NCBI GenBank assembly: GCA_014281115.1
Contig: JACONQ010000004.1
Coordinates: 4,170,249 to 4,234,248 of the forward strand
DNA: 64,000 bases
Reading direction: 5' to 3'
Origin: Laburnicola sp. R22_1
Taxonomy: Eukaryota > Ascomycota > Dothideomycetes > Pleosporales > Didymosphaeriaceae
In this document: positions 1 to 11,758 of the stretch, piece after piece
Layout of the letters: the number at the start of each line of letters is the position of its first letter
Numbering within the stretch: the first letter of the stretch is position 1
Notes under the pieces: model-generated
What the model saw: the letters and a program-made list of their open reading frames with translations, nothing else
What the model was told of the DNA's origin: nothing
Databases searched by the model: none
Position numbers and translations under genes: made by a program

Positions 1-629
1 CTCGTATTCCCCAGCGCCGTCTCGGCAGCGGCCTCTCCCCCTTCCTCTACTTTCGCCGGCGTCCTCGTCGACCGCGCTGGTCGTCTGCCGGGCAGTAGTG
101 CCCTTGGAGCCAAAACTGATGGGGCGGAGTTCGCGCCATTGGCAGGCCCATATGCCGAGAGATGTCATGAGCGTCGCGCTGCAGGCCTGCAGGGCCCACC
201 AGAAGAGGTTCGTCGGCACGGCGTGCGAGTAGAGCGAGGTGGCGATGAGATGAATGAAGTGGATCGTGAGCGCGAAGTCGAGCACGAGTTTGGAGCGCGC
301 GATGAGCAGGAGGATAAATACGACACTGGGTGGCAAGTTAGCACACGCTCAAGCTCATAACCGGCACGGAGGCAGGCCTACCAGGTAAGGCTGTTCAACA
401 CCCAGACGAGGCCCAGCGTCCAGCCGACGGTCGTGTCGCCGCGCAGGCTGCGCCAGCTGAGCAGCAAGTCCGGACTTATCTCCTTGCCGGCCACCAGGGC
501 GGTGAAGACGATGAGGATGGCGGCGCAGGCGTAGTAGGCGAGCTGCAGCAGCACAATCTGCGCGAGGATGCGCGTGGGCGAGAGGTCGACGAGCGCGCCG
601 GGGCGGGGCGGACGGCGTCGGCGCGGCAT
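1..629 (-). CDS. SYS1: SYS1, Golgi integral membrane protein (C-terminus cut by window edge)
   Basis: Sys1 is a four-span Golgi membrane protein that recruits the Arf-like GTPase Arl3/ARFRP1 and so supports Golgi-endosome traffic. Exon 1 runs 629-382 and opens with a basic PRRRRPPRPG stretch, then hydrophobic segments around ILAQIVLLQLAYYACAAILI and GWTLGLVWVLNSLT. The intron is 326-381 (56 nt, GT...AG). Exon 2 begins at 325 and continues past position 1; it carries the conserved LVLDFALTIHFIHL and WALQACSATL stretches and ends in a hydrophilic tail. Joining the exons keeps one frame. The start at 629 is the first in-frame Met and gives the usual fungal N-terminus. Only the extreme C-terminal end is missing. 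It lies 251 bp from the divergently transcribed COA6. Identification is from recalled family sequence; I am quite sure. Confidence 0.88.
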
Positions 630-880
630 CGTAATGGCACGGAGCCGGGGCAGTCGAGGCTATCGTGGGCCGAGCATGTGTGCGTGCGGGATGCGTGCGG
701 AGTGAGAGTCAAAGTGAAAGGGAGTCTTGCGGCTTACCTATGCCTATGCTGCGCTGACCTGGCCCTTGGAGCGGAAGCTTGGCGAGCGGCGATTGGCCTA
801 CCCACATCACCGCCGCCGCCATCCATGTACCTCTTCTCCAACTAACGTATTACAACTCCTCCAACTACACAACTCACACC
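630..880. promoter_or_regulatory. Divergent promoter SYS1 / COA6
   Basis: These 251 bp separate two divergent start codons, so both genes must take their promoters from here. The part near COA6 is rich in CT and AC runs (ACTCACACC before the ATG), as is common in fungal 5' leaders. I see no clear TATA box. Confidence 0.5.
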
Positions 881-1302
881 ATGGGCTGGTTCTCCTCCTC
901 AGCCGACCCCGGCCCCAAAAAAACCTCGGGCGGCGCCTTCGAAGCCCCCACCCGCACCACGCGCGCAAAATGCTACGAAGCCCGCGACGCCTTCTTCGAA
1001 TGCCTCGACCGCAACAACATCCTCGACAGCATCAACTCCAAGAAAGGCCGCGACGCTGCCGCCAAAGCCTGCGGGCCCTCTGACCAAGAATTCGAAAAGA
1101 ATTGCGCCCATAGCTGGGTATGCAATCACCTTTCCTTCTTCATACAGAATGCGTCGGCTGATGTCTTTTTTTTTCCCCGCAGGTCGAATATTTCAAGAAG
1201 CAGCGCGTGGTGAATTACCAGAAGGAACAGACTATCAAGAAGATTGAGGCCGAGGGTGGGGAGATTGTGGCGCCGCAGTTGCCGGTGGGGAATAATCGAT
1301 GA
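881..1302 (+). CDS. COA6: COA6, cytochrome c oxidase assembly factor 6
   Basis: Small twin-cysteine protein of the mitochondrial intermembrane space that helps deliver copper to the CuA site of cytochrome oxidase subunit 2. Exon 1 is 881-1117 and exon 2 is 1183-1302; the 65 nt intron has GTATGC...CCGCAG ends and a T-run before the acceptor. The product is 118 residues. The family signature is visible: a CX9C pair (C-YEARDAFFE-C) followed by a CX10C pair (C-GPSDQEFEKN-C), then a basic tail with FKKQR. The start at 881 gives MGWFSSS, typical of fungal COA6. Length and cysteine spacing fit the family fully. Cox12/Cox6b is the nearest alternative but uses CX9C plus CX10C in a different sequence context. 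Confidence 0.9.
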
Positions 1303-3362
1303 GGTGGTGAGGGAGTGCATGCGTGGGTGCGTGGGAGGATTGTATCATATGTATATGTATACTACGTCAGCAGTCGCTGTGCCCTGCCTGGATAAAGGGC
1401 AGGTGTAATTGTAACGCCGTTTTACGACTACTGTGGATGCGAGTGCGCTACTACATATAGGTGCCGTGACGATAGTCGTCGCTTCGTCTGGATACAGTGG
1501 CATGCCAAAGGGGGCAGAGGCCATGTGCTTTGTTAAGATTGTTTTTAGTAGTGTAAATTCAGGGCGTGCAAACGTGAGGAGACACTGGTGCCGTCCACAT
1601 ATTACGCATATGATACCCTTTTTTACACCCATGAAGGCGGTCCCAGTCTGTTTTAGAGGCAGGAAGTCGGTGCGCGGCATGTACGCGGAAGAGACGTCGC
1701 AGCGAACGAAGAGTCTATACAACCGCTCACTATGCTACGAGAGCCCACAAAGGAGACAGCATGCAACTGGCTCATCTGGTTTTTAGTAGCTATGTCTGAC
1801 AACTAATCGGAGTGAGTAAGTAAGTGACGTCCAGACTCTCGATACCAGCCAACTTATGTAGTCCAGCACATGATAAACTCTAAACCAAGGTTCTAGGCTG
1901 TATAAACAACGTGCTGTATAGCCATAATCAACTCATCGAATGACATTTTTTCGACATTCGTTTTTGTAACATTCAACCTCGAACATTGATTTTCAAACAT
2001 TCGACCTCGAATATTTAACTGCGAAAATAAATCAACCTCGAACAATATGTTCCAAACATCAACCCTCCAAAAAGAAAAGAAAAGAAAAGAAACCCCACAT
2101 GAAACGCTGCAAATTCATCTTTTTTCCCCTCATTACCATCATTATTGTTCTTATTATTCCCAACTACAGCAACCCACGCTCCATTGAGGTTGTCATCGTC
2201 ATTTTTTATAACACCCCGCCCATCTGCATTGTGCCCTTTTTTAAGTCTGCCTAGGGCAAGGGTGCGGAGAGGGATACATGGTACTCCTCCGCTCCGAATC
2301 TTTTTCTGTTGCGGGGAAGAGGGTGTTAGAAACGAGGCGTACAGGCTACCACGACATAGTTTGTGGAGCCTATTCTTTTTTAAATTAGACGAGGACGGCG
2401 TGGACAGCAGACATATTGTCTTGGAGAATGTTTTTTTTAATTCCCTTTCGAGGGAAGGAAGGAATGGTAGTACGAGCGTCCATGGTTGTGGTATCTTTTT
2501 ATGCTGCTTTTTGAGGGAAGACAAGCTATCAGCGCGAGCGCCGTGCAGGTTTGCATCGAATTTTTTTTATATATAAGTAGTCTGAGCGTTGTGTTATGTT
2601 TTTCATCTGGGTTGAAATAAGGACACCGGATGCAGCATAAAAGCGTGCTGCAGGCTTTTAGGAGATTAGGACCGAGCGGCATGGCACATGCTTGCCCAGG
2701 GGATATGTTTTTTAGAATGACTAACTAGCAAAGGCAGCGTGCCATCGTGGTACATCGTTTTAGTGGAACAGCGCAGAGCGCCATTATACAGTCGTACAGC
2801 TCTCTTTTTTTAAAATAAAATAAAAACTAAGACTAGCGAAGGCGGACATTTTTCTGGCCTTGGCCATTTTGAGATCACCAGCAGAGAGCAACATGAATCT
2901 GCCCTATCGTGAAATTTTGAAAGACCAGCAAGCCGAGGCAGCATGAACCTTTTTGGTCGTCGTTTTGAGAAGTCAAAAATGGCGCAGAGCGCACATACTT
3001 GGTACGGGTGCGTGTTTTAGTACGACTGAGCTGGTTGGAACCGGTGCTCATGCTGCTTCTTCTCAGAGCCTTTTTAAGAAGAAGTGAAACACTGCGTGTG
3101 TGTGGAGGAGAAGGACATATATGGTGGGAGAAGGGTGTTATACACACAGATGTCATCTCAAGTCGGTCCTGTAAGCGGGTGGATAGTTCCATGCTGTACA
3201 TCAAACACATCAAACCAAGGGACAAAAATATATGAATAATATCAAAAACTTTCTGCCCCCTCCTCCCTTCAACCTCATAAACTTTACCATTTACAAAAAT
3301 TCCCATGTCCCGGTCTCACCACCCCTTCACCCGACGAACCCGCCACTCCCTCACCCAACCCA
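1303..3362. other. Gene-free convergent interval with homopolymer runs and short repeats
   Basis: About 2 kb between the 3' ends of COA6 and the sugar transporter. It is full of T and A runs (for example 2418-2425 and around 2810-2825) and pyrimidine tracts. Open frames at 1433-1786 and 2015-2524 have low-complexity or unfamiliar composition and match nothing I know. Around 1940-2075 a roughly 30 nt unit containing CAACCTCGAA recurs imperfectly (see separate entry). Confidence 0.6.
1940..2075. repeat. Imperfect short tandem repeat
   Basis: The words ACATTCAACCTCGAACA, ACATTCGACCTCGAATA and AATCAACCTCGAACA follow one another at roughly 30 nt spacing, with AT-rich spacers. It lies in the 3' intergenic region and I see no function for it. 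Confidence 0.55.
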
Positions 3363-5349
3363 TCACACCTTCCTCTCCCTAACCACATCCTCATGCGCAA
3401 CAACCACCTTCTCCACCGCCTCCGTCTGCCTAATATTCTTCTCCTCGCCCTCAAACACTGCCATATCATTAGCCCACGCTCATCACCCAAACGTCCCACC
3501 AGCCCGCCCCCCCACCTCCCAAGGCAAACCAACCAGCAGGCAGAAAAAAAAAGAACGAAGACTTACAAAACGCCAACTCCTCCAACGTGCGATTCGCCGT
3601 CTCGGGAAACAAAAACCACACAAACACAACCTCATACGTCAACCACGCCACATAGACAATCAGCCACTTCCACGAGATATTGCTCAGCCCAATGGGATTC
3701 ACAAACGTGGTGAAGAAGCCGGCTAGGCGGCCGAAGAGCTGGAAGATGGCGATGCCCCGCGAGCGCTCCATGTAGGGCCATACTTCGACCATGTACGCTG
3801 TGCGACGCGTGTTGTGTTAGCCGGCTGATGGATCGACACGTCCAAGAAAGAAGCCGTGCAAAGGAAGGGCGAACGTACTATACGTCAACGCATTAAACCC
3901 AATATTATACGCAGGCTGGTACGCAAAGATGAAAAACGCGCTCGCCGCGCTGGCCGCCCCGTTGTGGCCGCCGGAATTCTCCGCCGCAGTCGCGTACTTG
4001 AAGGCAATCGTCCACCCCGTGTACACCACCAGCAACGAAAGCGTGCAAATCATGTACAGCGTGCGGCGCTTGAAGCGCGTCACGATCAGCGCGACGATGC
4101 CGCCCGTCACCAGGCTCCACGCTGCGTACCCCACGTTGAGCTTCTGCTTCGTGATGGCGTCTTTGATGCCGATCATTTTCATGAGGTCGCCGAAGAAGTA
4201 GCTAGACGTGTGTGTGTGTGTGAGAGAGAGATGAATGTTTACTTTGTTTGCTGGATAGGGGAAGGGAATGACTTACGAAATAAGCGTATTCCCAGACCAC
4301 TGCGTGAACAGCCCCAAATTCGCAGTAATCAACGTCCGCCGCCGCATCCCACTCGTAGCCACCAAATCCATCCATCCTCGATTCTTCGCCTCGCTCTCCA
4401 GCTCAATCGTCGTTCTGATCTGCGCAATCTCGCCCTTCACAAACTCGCTCTCCGGATTCCCCTCAGCGTGGTACTTGACCAAGATCGCCTCCGCCTCCTC
4501 GATGCGATCGTGGCTGATGAGCCACCGCGGGCTCTCGGGGAGGAAGAGCACGAAAATGCATTGGATGAGGGAGGGCGCGAGTTGCAGTAGCGAGGGCACG
4601 CGCCAGGCCCAGTCGTTGGCGATGCTGTTGGTCCCGAAGACGATGCCGGCGGCGATGACTTGCCCGACGAAGTATGACACGTTGAAGAGCGAGGTGAGGA
4701 TTGGGCGTTCTTTGGGGTAGCCGAGTTCGCCGATGAGGGAGGAGCCGGCGACGATGCAGGCGGGGATGCCGAAGCCGAGGATCAGGCGGGCGAAGATGTA
4801 CATGGTTACTTTTTGGAGGGGGGAGTATGTTAGTCGCAAGGTGGATATAGAGAGAGAACGAGAAGACGCGTGGACGTACCGTTCGTTGAAAATCCCTGGA
4901 TGAGCGCCCCAATGATCATGATGATCGAACCTACCATGATTGAACCTCGACGCCCAACCCATTTGTCCACCACGGGGATAAAAGGCAACGAAATGATAGC
5001 CCCGAGAGAGTACGCAGCAGCAATGATACCCTTGAGCGAGCCCTGAGGATTGTTGAAATCTAAACAGGTCAGATTAATCCAGCTAGGAGTATAATCCAAG
5101 AGCGAATCCAGAGGGCGCTCTCTTACAAGTGATCCATGACGGAACGATTTGAAGTGCATTGATAAGCTGCGAATCAAATCCAGACGTGATCTCGATCCCA
5201 ATGGCAGCCGGCACTAGCATCAGATACAAGTTCCTCAAGTGCGGCTTGCGAGCCCACGAGACGGTGTCTTCTGCAACGAGGCGGGTGAGCACCGGATCCG
5301 CCGTGTGGCCCTTGGCCTTTCCATGCTTGACCTGATCGAGGATACCCAT
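3363..5349 (-). CDS. MFS sugar transporter (lactose permease / hexose transporter type)
   Basis: Plasma-membrane proton-coupled sugar transporter of the major facilitator superfamily. Six exons: 5349-5127, 5059-4880, 4808-4277, 4201-3879, 3797-3567 and 3457-3363; all introns are GT...AG and phases join to 527 residues. Family marks: DKWVGRRGS in the loop between TM2 and TM3, FLPESPRWLI after TM6, and PETANRTLEELA after TM12. QLINALQIVPSWI and the N-terminal MGILDQVKHGKAKG resemble fungal lactose-permease-like transporters. I chose Met at 5349; an upstream in-frame Met at 5442 would add a 31-residue basic leader unlike the family. The substrate cannot be read from sequence. It stands alone, convergent with COA6, with no catabolic genes nearby. 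Confidence 0.88.
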
Positions 5350-6135
5350 ATCGGAGTCGTTCTCTAAAGCGGACAAAGAAACGAAGGAGTTTCGATACAG
5401 AGTGCGCCCAAGGCGCCTGCTTTCCCTTATATACCTCCCCACTTTGTCATGTTATGCATGCAGCAAGTAAGACAGGCCTCCATCGTGGCTACGGGTTGAT
5501 CCTTTGAGACCTACACCTCCCATACAGAACCACTTCCTACAAAGTGCATTGCAAGCGTTCTAGATTGCGCGTTAGTGATGCGCCATTTTCATCCAATAGC
5601 ACCTATCACGGACCGCCGCACCGCACCCATGTCACCATATATCCCGGCCCGTCGCGTCAAAGGAGCCTCCATTATTAGTCGAATGCTTATTGCAGCCGCA
5701 TCAAGGCTTCCCAACGCCATCAAAGCTTGTCTACACTTGTCCTTTCTTGGAAGAGCCCCGTATTTCCGTGTTTACAGGTGGACGCATCCCAACGGATCGT
5801 TCCCGAAGCCACCATTTATCCGGATCTGCGATCGTGATTTTCCGTCGCGCATACTATTGGGCGCACGAACCGCTCCGCATGTGCCAGTATTATTGCCAAG
5901 AGAGGCATACAAACCGCTGCAAAAGGGTCGGGATAATCAAGAGACTTTACGTGAGACGATTGTCACCCCACGAAATTGCGGGCTGGGATAGAAGGTGGGG
6001 TCCTGCTGCTAAATCGATAGGTAGCAAGTTTCCACGGAAGGACAAATCGCATCTTCATGGCGACGATGATAAATTCTTGGACGTGACAATATAATGGAGT
6101 AGATATTCGTCCACCTTTCGCTGGCTCTTTTCTAA
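5350..6135. other. Transporter promoter / GPI1 downstream interval
   Basis: Nearly 790 bp upstream of the sugar transporter and downstream of GPI1. Open frames around 5575-6094 are of unfamiliar composition and look like chance. A pyrimidine-rich, AC-rich 5' leader lies just before the transporter start. Nothing else is recognised. Confidence 0.5.
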
Positions 6136-8429
6136 TTACTGCCGCTTTTCCCCCATCCCATTCGGCAATTGCTTTGCACGAGGCACGGCAGCACGCCCAT
6201 CCAGACTGTCAGCAAGGGGAGTTTCTTTCTCAGTGAGTCGTTGCCAAAGCTCCGGGATGCCCGCTCTTTTAGCTGGTAGCATGCTATACTGTAGACTGTA
6301 AAGGTTACGTCTGTGTATGGAAGGGACGAATTGGCCAGTAACAAGGCAGACAAAGACGCTGGGTGAGAGGTAGTGTTTGCGAATCCGGTCTCCCAGTTCA
6401 AAATACGAGTGGAACATGGCACGTAGCGACAGGGGTATCGACTGATTCAATGTGAGCTTAGTGATGACTGTAGGTTGCAAGAGTCTGACCTTGAGTAGAA
6501 TATACGACGTTGGCGCCGAGGCAGATGCCTCAGGTAGAGAGGATGCCATACTGCTCGTGTCCTGGAGCTCAAAGCGAATACCACCTAAATGGAAGTCAGA
6601 AAGGAACGTAGTCGGTGCTCAAAAGCAAGAGGTACCTGGTAATCGTCTCGAGTCCTTAATCCGGAGCATGACTGCAAATAGCGGAAAGTGGTTGAGGCAA
6701 GCCAACCCCATTTCCAGTACTGCCTTTAGACCAATGACCGCCACTCTTGCGGATGCAAAAGTCAAGTAGAACACAAGGACGGTCGGTAGCAGGAAGAATA
6801 GTAGCGTGAAAAGGATTGTCCCCAACAGAAGCTGGTCCAGGTCGTAATCACACGAATCAATTCGATTCCGCAACACATTTCGCTTCTTGCCCCGGAACAG
6901 GTGAAAGAGCGATATGATGATGGTCAGCTGCCAATTGAAGATACGTGCCGATGCAAGGTAGAATGAGTAGATATGTAGCGTGAGTAGCGTTGCCATGTCC
7001 GAGAACAACGAGATGGGCATAGTAGCACCAGCAAAAGCCGAAAAACCAACTAATCGAATCAGGCTAGGAAGATGTGGGCGTAAGACAGATATGCATCCTG
7101 ACTAAATCAGCTTGAGCCTATGCCAATATTGCACCAATACGCACCCGCCCAGTGATCAATCACCCATACGAAGAGATCTCCCAGGAACTCTGCAAGCTCG
7201 GTGTTGAGCTTCAGACCGCCCGGCCATTCCATGAGCCATATGATCATTCGACGTAAGCCCTCAACTGCCCATACGCTGAAGACGGTGTCGACTTGAACCG
7301 CAACATAGGCGGAATTGTCGATTATGAAAGAACCTAGAGCGATGCCGATTATAACGTCGTTGGCGACCAACCAGAGACTATTGTAGAACCGGATGTACTC
7401 TGGATGACTGTTGGTAATACTTTCCCAGTTGCCTTTGCGCTTGCGCAGCGTCATATATTGGATGGGCCAGTAGCAAAACTGCTGAAGACGTATATCGAGC
7501 TGCTGCGCCGTGGCCGATATGTCCTTGAGCGCAGGCGCTTCCCCTGATCGAGGTCGCCAATCCAATACTCGCAGAATCAGCTCACCTGCGAATCGTAGAG
7601 CGATCAAGACCAGAACAAAAAGCTGGACAATAACTGGATATAACCAGAACTGCCACAGATGTAGAAGGACAATGTGGATATTGTCCCACAGATTGTTGGC
7701 AGACTCTACCATTTGTTCGCTCACGCTCAACGCTCGTTTCACTCGCCGCCCTAGAACCCCGATGTTCTTTTGTAAGAGGGCGTTCAACTCAAATGAGCAG
7801 TTTATCTGGTCTATGAGCGCGGGGAGCGAAAGCTCTTTCTGCGTTGCTGGGTGCGCAATGACAGTGTGTAGCTTTAGCTTCTTCACCAGCTTCTCCTTCC
7901 TTTGACGCTGCCTTTTTTCTTCCTCCTCAGCGCCCTCAAAAGCCGCATCCCAGTGGCCGCCATCGGTCTTACCGCCCAAAGCAAGTGGTATCGGGCTGAG
8001 CGAGAGGTACTGCATGCGCGTGGGATGCGGACGATCATAAATTACAATTTGAAGGGCCAAGGGCTTATTTTCTGGGAAATGGACGCGCGGGAAACGAGTG
8101 CCATGCGCGCTGTACATGGTCAGGTGAAGCGGGTCGAACTGGCTAGGTGCGTCTGTAGGATTGATGCACCCTAAGACGCGCAACGACGCATGGTGGCATT
8201 TTCCGAGCAGTTCCTGAATCTGATAGGGGCTGTGGCGCAACAGTGTTCCCACCAGCAGCGCATTCTCCACGTTGCGCAGCCCCACCTCCTGCAATATGGC
8301 TACGACAAATACATCGAGCTCTGAGTTGCGGAAGCCCACGAGTACGCCGGGCAATGAGCCAGTGGGCGCATCGGAGGGCCAGAATATGCGCATCAACCCA
8401 TTGTGTGTGACCATATCAACATAGCGCAC
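6136..8429 (-). CDS. GPI1: GPI1, subunit of GPI-GlcNAc transferase (PIG-Q)
   Basis: Gpi1/PIG-Q is a multispanning ER protein of the complex that adds GlcNAc to phosphatidylinositol, the first step of GPI-anchor synthesis. Exons are 8429-7145, 7097-6636 and 6584-6136, giving 731 residues. The N-terminus has GLMRIFWPSD and a LVGFRNSELD stretch. The membrane core contains ELAEFLGDLFVWVIDHWAG, which joins across the 47 nt intron to CISVLRPHLPSLI, then FHLFRGKKRNVLRNRIDSCD and YDLDQLLLGTILFT, the most conserved part of the family. After LKDSRRLPGG the tail is variable. The first intron uses a GTGCGT donor; the neighbouring GTATTG would break the frame. Start could also be one of the next two Met codons. 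A small ORF lies 81 bp upstream on the same strand. Confidence 0.92.
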
Positions 8430-8510
8430 TTGGGCTAGAAGGACCCGCGCCGCTTGAGCTGTTCGCGTGCAGAGATGCCGCCGGCTGGCATTCGCGGATG
8501 CTGGTGCGCG

Positions 8511-8759
8511 TCAGCAGCAGGTCTTTGGTGAATCCAGCAGTCGCACCAGATTCGTCGCGTGCGTGGCGATGCGCTCAATGGGCAGTACAACGATGACGAG
8601 GAAGACGGACAGGATCGCGAAGCCTTTGGCGGCTCTCGTGACGATGCCGTGGTCCCAGGCAAAGATGGCGAGCTCGTACAGGCGGGTGACGAGGTCCCAG
8701 CGGGCAGTCGAGTAGCCTGCGACAAAGATTCCGAGCGTAACAATCGAAAAGGCGTGCAT
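8511..8759 (-). CDS. Small predicted membrane protein upstream of GPI1
   Basis: An 82-residue frame with two strongly hydrophobic stretches: an N-terminal one (MHAFSIVTLGIFVAGY) and a central one (GFAILSVFLVIVVLPIERIA). Between them is WDLVTRLYELAIFAWDHGIV. Composition is that of a real membrane protein rather than a shadow frame, and it seems vaguely familiar from other fungal genomes, but I cannot name it. The start codon is directly preceded by TGTAG, which could instead be an intron acceptor, so a further 5' exon may be missing. It lies on the GPI1 strand, ending 81 bp before the GPI1 start, so it may be a separate short gene or an upstream ORF in a long GPI1 leader. Confidence 0.45.
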   Translation of the reverse strand: MHAFSIVTLGIFVAGYSTARWDLVTRLYELAIFAWDHGIVTRAAKGFAILSVFLVIVVLPIERIATHATNLVRLLDSPKTCC

Positions 8760-9556
8760 CTACAGCGCTGTGTCCAGCAGTTGCGACGTGTCTGGCGGAG
8801 CGGGGGGTTGTCGCGACGTAGGTTCCTTCGCAGGCTCACCAGGCGCCAGACGACTGGTGCGCGTGGGTTGTGAATGGAGATTGGGGGCCAGAGGGAGCGT
8901 CGTTCACAGTGCGCATCCTGTCGTGGGCGCAGAGAAGGCGTGAAGGTGGAGTCGCAACACCATCTGGCGTTTTCCGAACGGTGGTCGCACCTTCCGCACC
9001 TTCCGCGCTACTCCCAAATTGGAATAGCGCGCTTTCCCAACTCGACGACGACGAGCTTCGTCGCTACCGCAATCTCGTAGGAGATAATTTCACTGACCTC
9101 GTGTGAGACTACTTACTTCAAGGTAGCTCGCCGCTGCAGATTTCCACCCAAAACCTTTCCTACGTCGCAAGAGCATTCACAACACCGTTGCAGCCGCCAA
9201 TCTACAGCATCCGCAATGAGAGAGTCCAGGTGGGCGCCGCCGGGCAGGCACAGTCCACCGTTGAATTACGGCCAGCCCTTCGCGTTCAATAATAGCAGGC
9301 AAAGGTACAGTAAAGTCAAGACAAGCGTGACCTCGCGCATGACTGCCATTGCTTTAGCCCGATCGGGCAAAGCGCAGACGCGTTTCGCTTTCACACCTCA
9401 CAGCTGCTTTACCTTCTCACATCCGTCATCGACCTTCATCGCGCAACGCGCACACAATAGCTTCGCATTTTCTTACTGATAGACCTTAGACTACTTGGTG
9501 GCCCAATATTCAACCCTCTTTCTTCCACACCTGTCTTAAATTACGGCGACGGAGAC
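8760..9556. other. Interval between the small membrane ORF and the nucleoporin gene
   Basis: About 800 bp carrying the promoter of the nucleoporin gene and probably a 5' part of the minus-strand transcript. Plus-strand frames at 8870-9106 and 9216-9479 have no recognisable domain and poor coding character. A CT/AC-rich leader precedes the nucleoporin ATG. Confidence 0.45.
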
Positions 9557-11545
9557 ATGGCTATCTGCACCTATTATCAGCGCGGCCAGTGCAGGTTTGG
9601 AGGTATTGTCCATGTATCATCCTGCGGATCTTTCTACTAACTCGTGAAAGACAACTGCAAGAACGAACATCCCAATAGCCAGCGCGATGTCAACCGTGGC
9701 TTTGGCGGCGGCGGCTTTGGCGGGAACACAAACCGCTTCAACGCCTTTGATGCTGGCGGCGATCGCTATCGACCGGGTCAGCAGCAGTCGGGAGGAGCAT
9801 TCGGAGGTATGCAGTTCAATCATTTCCAATTACCCAACTTTCTTTTTAGGGAACATATTCAACCATGTCAGGTGAGACTAACGTTATCTTAGGTAATCGT
9901 GGTTCAAACGTCGCACGCTTTCACCTGTCCAAAGATGATATGAAACTCGACCTCACTGAACAACGGCCAGTTTACCCGTTTTCTTGCTATGGACCCGGTC
10001 GGGATGCACCTCGTCAGCTCATTGAAGGCCCAGTGGAGATTAGCCCGGAGGAACTTCGAACCCGTTATTACACGCAGCGTGATGCGGGAAACGTGGCCGC
10101 GGTAGTATGTTACTGGAATTCCGATTTAAATGTCGTTTCTGATGTGTAAACAGCAACAAGAGGAAGCTCAACTGTACGCCAAAACAGAAGAACAGGTTAA
10201 GACGATTCTGAATGACCTGGATGGAGCGATCAAGTACATCGAAGCAGGTGCAGATGTCCATCCCAACAGGATAGATATTGTGCAAGGCAAAGCACCACCT
10301 CCAAATGCCGCGAATACAGCAGCATCGTCAAATCCCTTCTCCAAACCTCCAGGGAACCCTTTTGGTGGTGGCGCTCAGACTCAGACCCCTGCTTTTGGAC
10401 AAACCTCTACACCAGCATTTGGGCAAGCTACAAACCCTCTCGGTAGGCCTGCTGTACCAGGCTTTGGCCAACCTTCCAACCCCGGACAGACGACTTCAGC
10501 GTTCAGGCAGCCTTCGCATCCAGGTCAGACAACATCCGCATTTGGCCAACCGTCTGCTCTGAGTACAGGAGCTGGCTTTGGCAAGCCCTCGATGCCCGGA
10601 AGTGGGTTCGGCCAAACGTCTGTTTTGGGTGGAGGCTCTGCCTTTGGAAAACCCTCCATGCCAGGAGGTGGAGCTGCATCTACATTTGGACAGACAAGTG
10701 CCCTGAGCCAGCCGTCGGCTTTTGGCCAGCCCTCAGTGCCTGGCCAAACACCAGCATTCGGGCAAACCAACACATTAGGGCAGAACACCGGTTTCGCCAA
10801 ACCGGCATTTGGCCAAAGCGGGTTCGGCCAGCCCTCACAGCCTGGAGCTGGTGCATCTCCATTCGGACAACAAGCACAACAAGCAAATCGACCGAGTCCA
10901 TTTGGACAGGCCCAACAGGCGAACCAGCCCGCTCCCTTTGCGCAGGCCCAACAAACAAATCAGTCCTCCCCCTTTGCGCAGGCCGCTCAAGCAAATCAAC
11001 CAACTCCCTTTGGACAGCAACCTCAACAGGCGAATCCATTTGGCAAGCCTCAGGAGCAAACCGCGCCTGCGCAACCGGGTCCTTTCGGCGGCGCATCCGC
11101 ACCGCAAACTGCAGCTTTCGGCCAGCCAGGCCTAGCTCGGCCCTCCCCTTTCGCCACAGCACAGAATGCGACATCTTCGATACCGGCAGCCAGCCCGTTC
11201 GGTACGACTTTGCAGACCCCCGCAGCCGCTCCTAGCCAACCCGCCAACCCCTTCGGCCAGCCACAAGCACAGCAAGCCCCTGCGTCTGCGCCATTCGCTC
11301 CACAAACTCAACCTGCTGCCGCCCCCAGCGCCGGTGGTCCTTCCCCTGCCACCGCCACCACCACCGCCGCTTCCAGAGACAGAGACAACGACCGCTACAA
11401 AGAAGGCAGACCGGAGGACTACGAGGGCGAGCAGGGAAGAAAGCTGCACGAGATTTACCAGCGCGTTGCCCAGATGGGCGTCTTCGACCCTAACGAGGAC
11501 ATCCCCCTTGTGCCGCCCAAGTGTGAGTGGATCGTCTCGCTATGA
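9557..11545 (+). CDS. CCCH zinc-finger FG nucleoporin (Nup42 / Amo1 type)
   Basis: Nuclear-pore protein of the cytoplasmic face; in yeast Nup42 it binds Gle1 and aids mRNA export, in fission yeast Amo1 also anchors microtubules. Exons 9557-9602, 9651-9806, 9893-10101 and 10154-11545 encode 600 residues. Residues 4-25 form a CX7CX5CX3H zinc finger (C-TYYQRGQ-C-RFGDN-C-KNE-H) split by intron 1. Next comes a GFGGGG stretch, then a folded part with LSCYGPGRDAP-like FSCYGPGRDAPRQL, a coiled segment (EEAQLYAKTEEQVKTILNDL), and about 330 residues of PFG, AFGQ and GFGQ repeats rich in Q, P, A and S. The C-terminus (GVFDPNEDIPLVPP) fits the Gle1-binding end. Exon 3 donor could be 10093 instead of 10102 without changing phase. 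Confidence 0.86.
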
Positions 11546-11726
11546 GTACCCAAACTAGGCAGGCAGCATTGTACGAATAGAATCGCGTTTGCAGCGCGGC
11601 CCGCGGGGAACGGAGCGCGCATGGAGTTTCGTTGAATTTGGCGATTTATGCGTGCATTGGATGCCATGCAGCTGCTTTGTAGTTTTGAACGTGAGGTGGT
11701 ATGAGTAGGTGAGATGGAGATGGAGA

Positions 11727-11758
11727 TTGAGTCTGCGTCTGCGTCTGCGTCTGCGTCT
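11727..11758. repeat. (TGCGTC)n microsatellite
   Basis: TCTGCG repeats without interruption about five times in the 3' flank of the nucleoporin gene. Confidence 0.75.

Noticed and set aside
1433..1786. A 117-codon frame downstream of COA6
   Set aside because: Unfamiliar composition, no domain, overlapped by an equally long frame on the other strand.
5575..6094. Overlapping plus-strand frames upstream of the sugar transporter
   Set aside because: No domain or homologue recognised, and the region is the expected promoter.
8435..8839. A 134-codon frame overlapping the small membrane ORF
   Set aside because: R/S/P-rich low-complexity reading in another frame of the same strand; the hydrophobic frame is more plausible.
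9850..9871. A possible 22 nt micro-exon in the nucleoporin gene with good splice-like ends
   Set aside because: It would leave a following intron of only 21 nt and shift the frame to an immediate stop; a single intron 9807-9892 with a good branch site explains the region.
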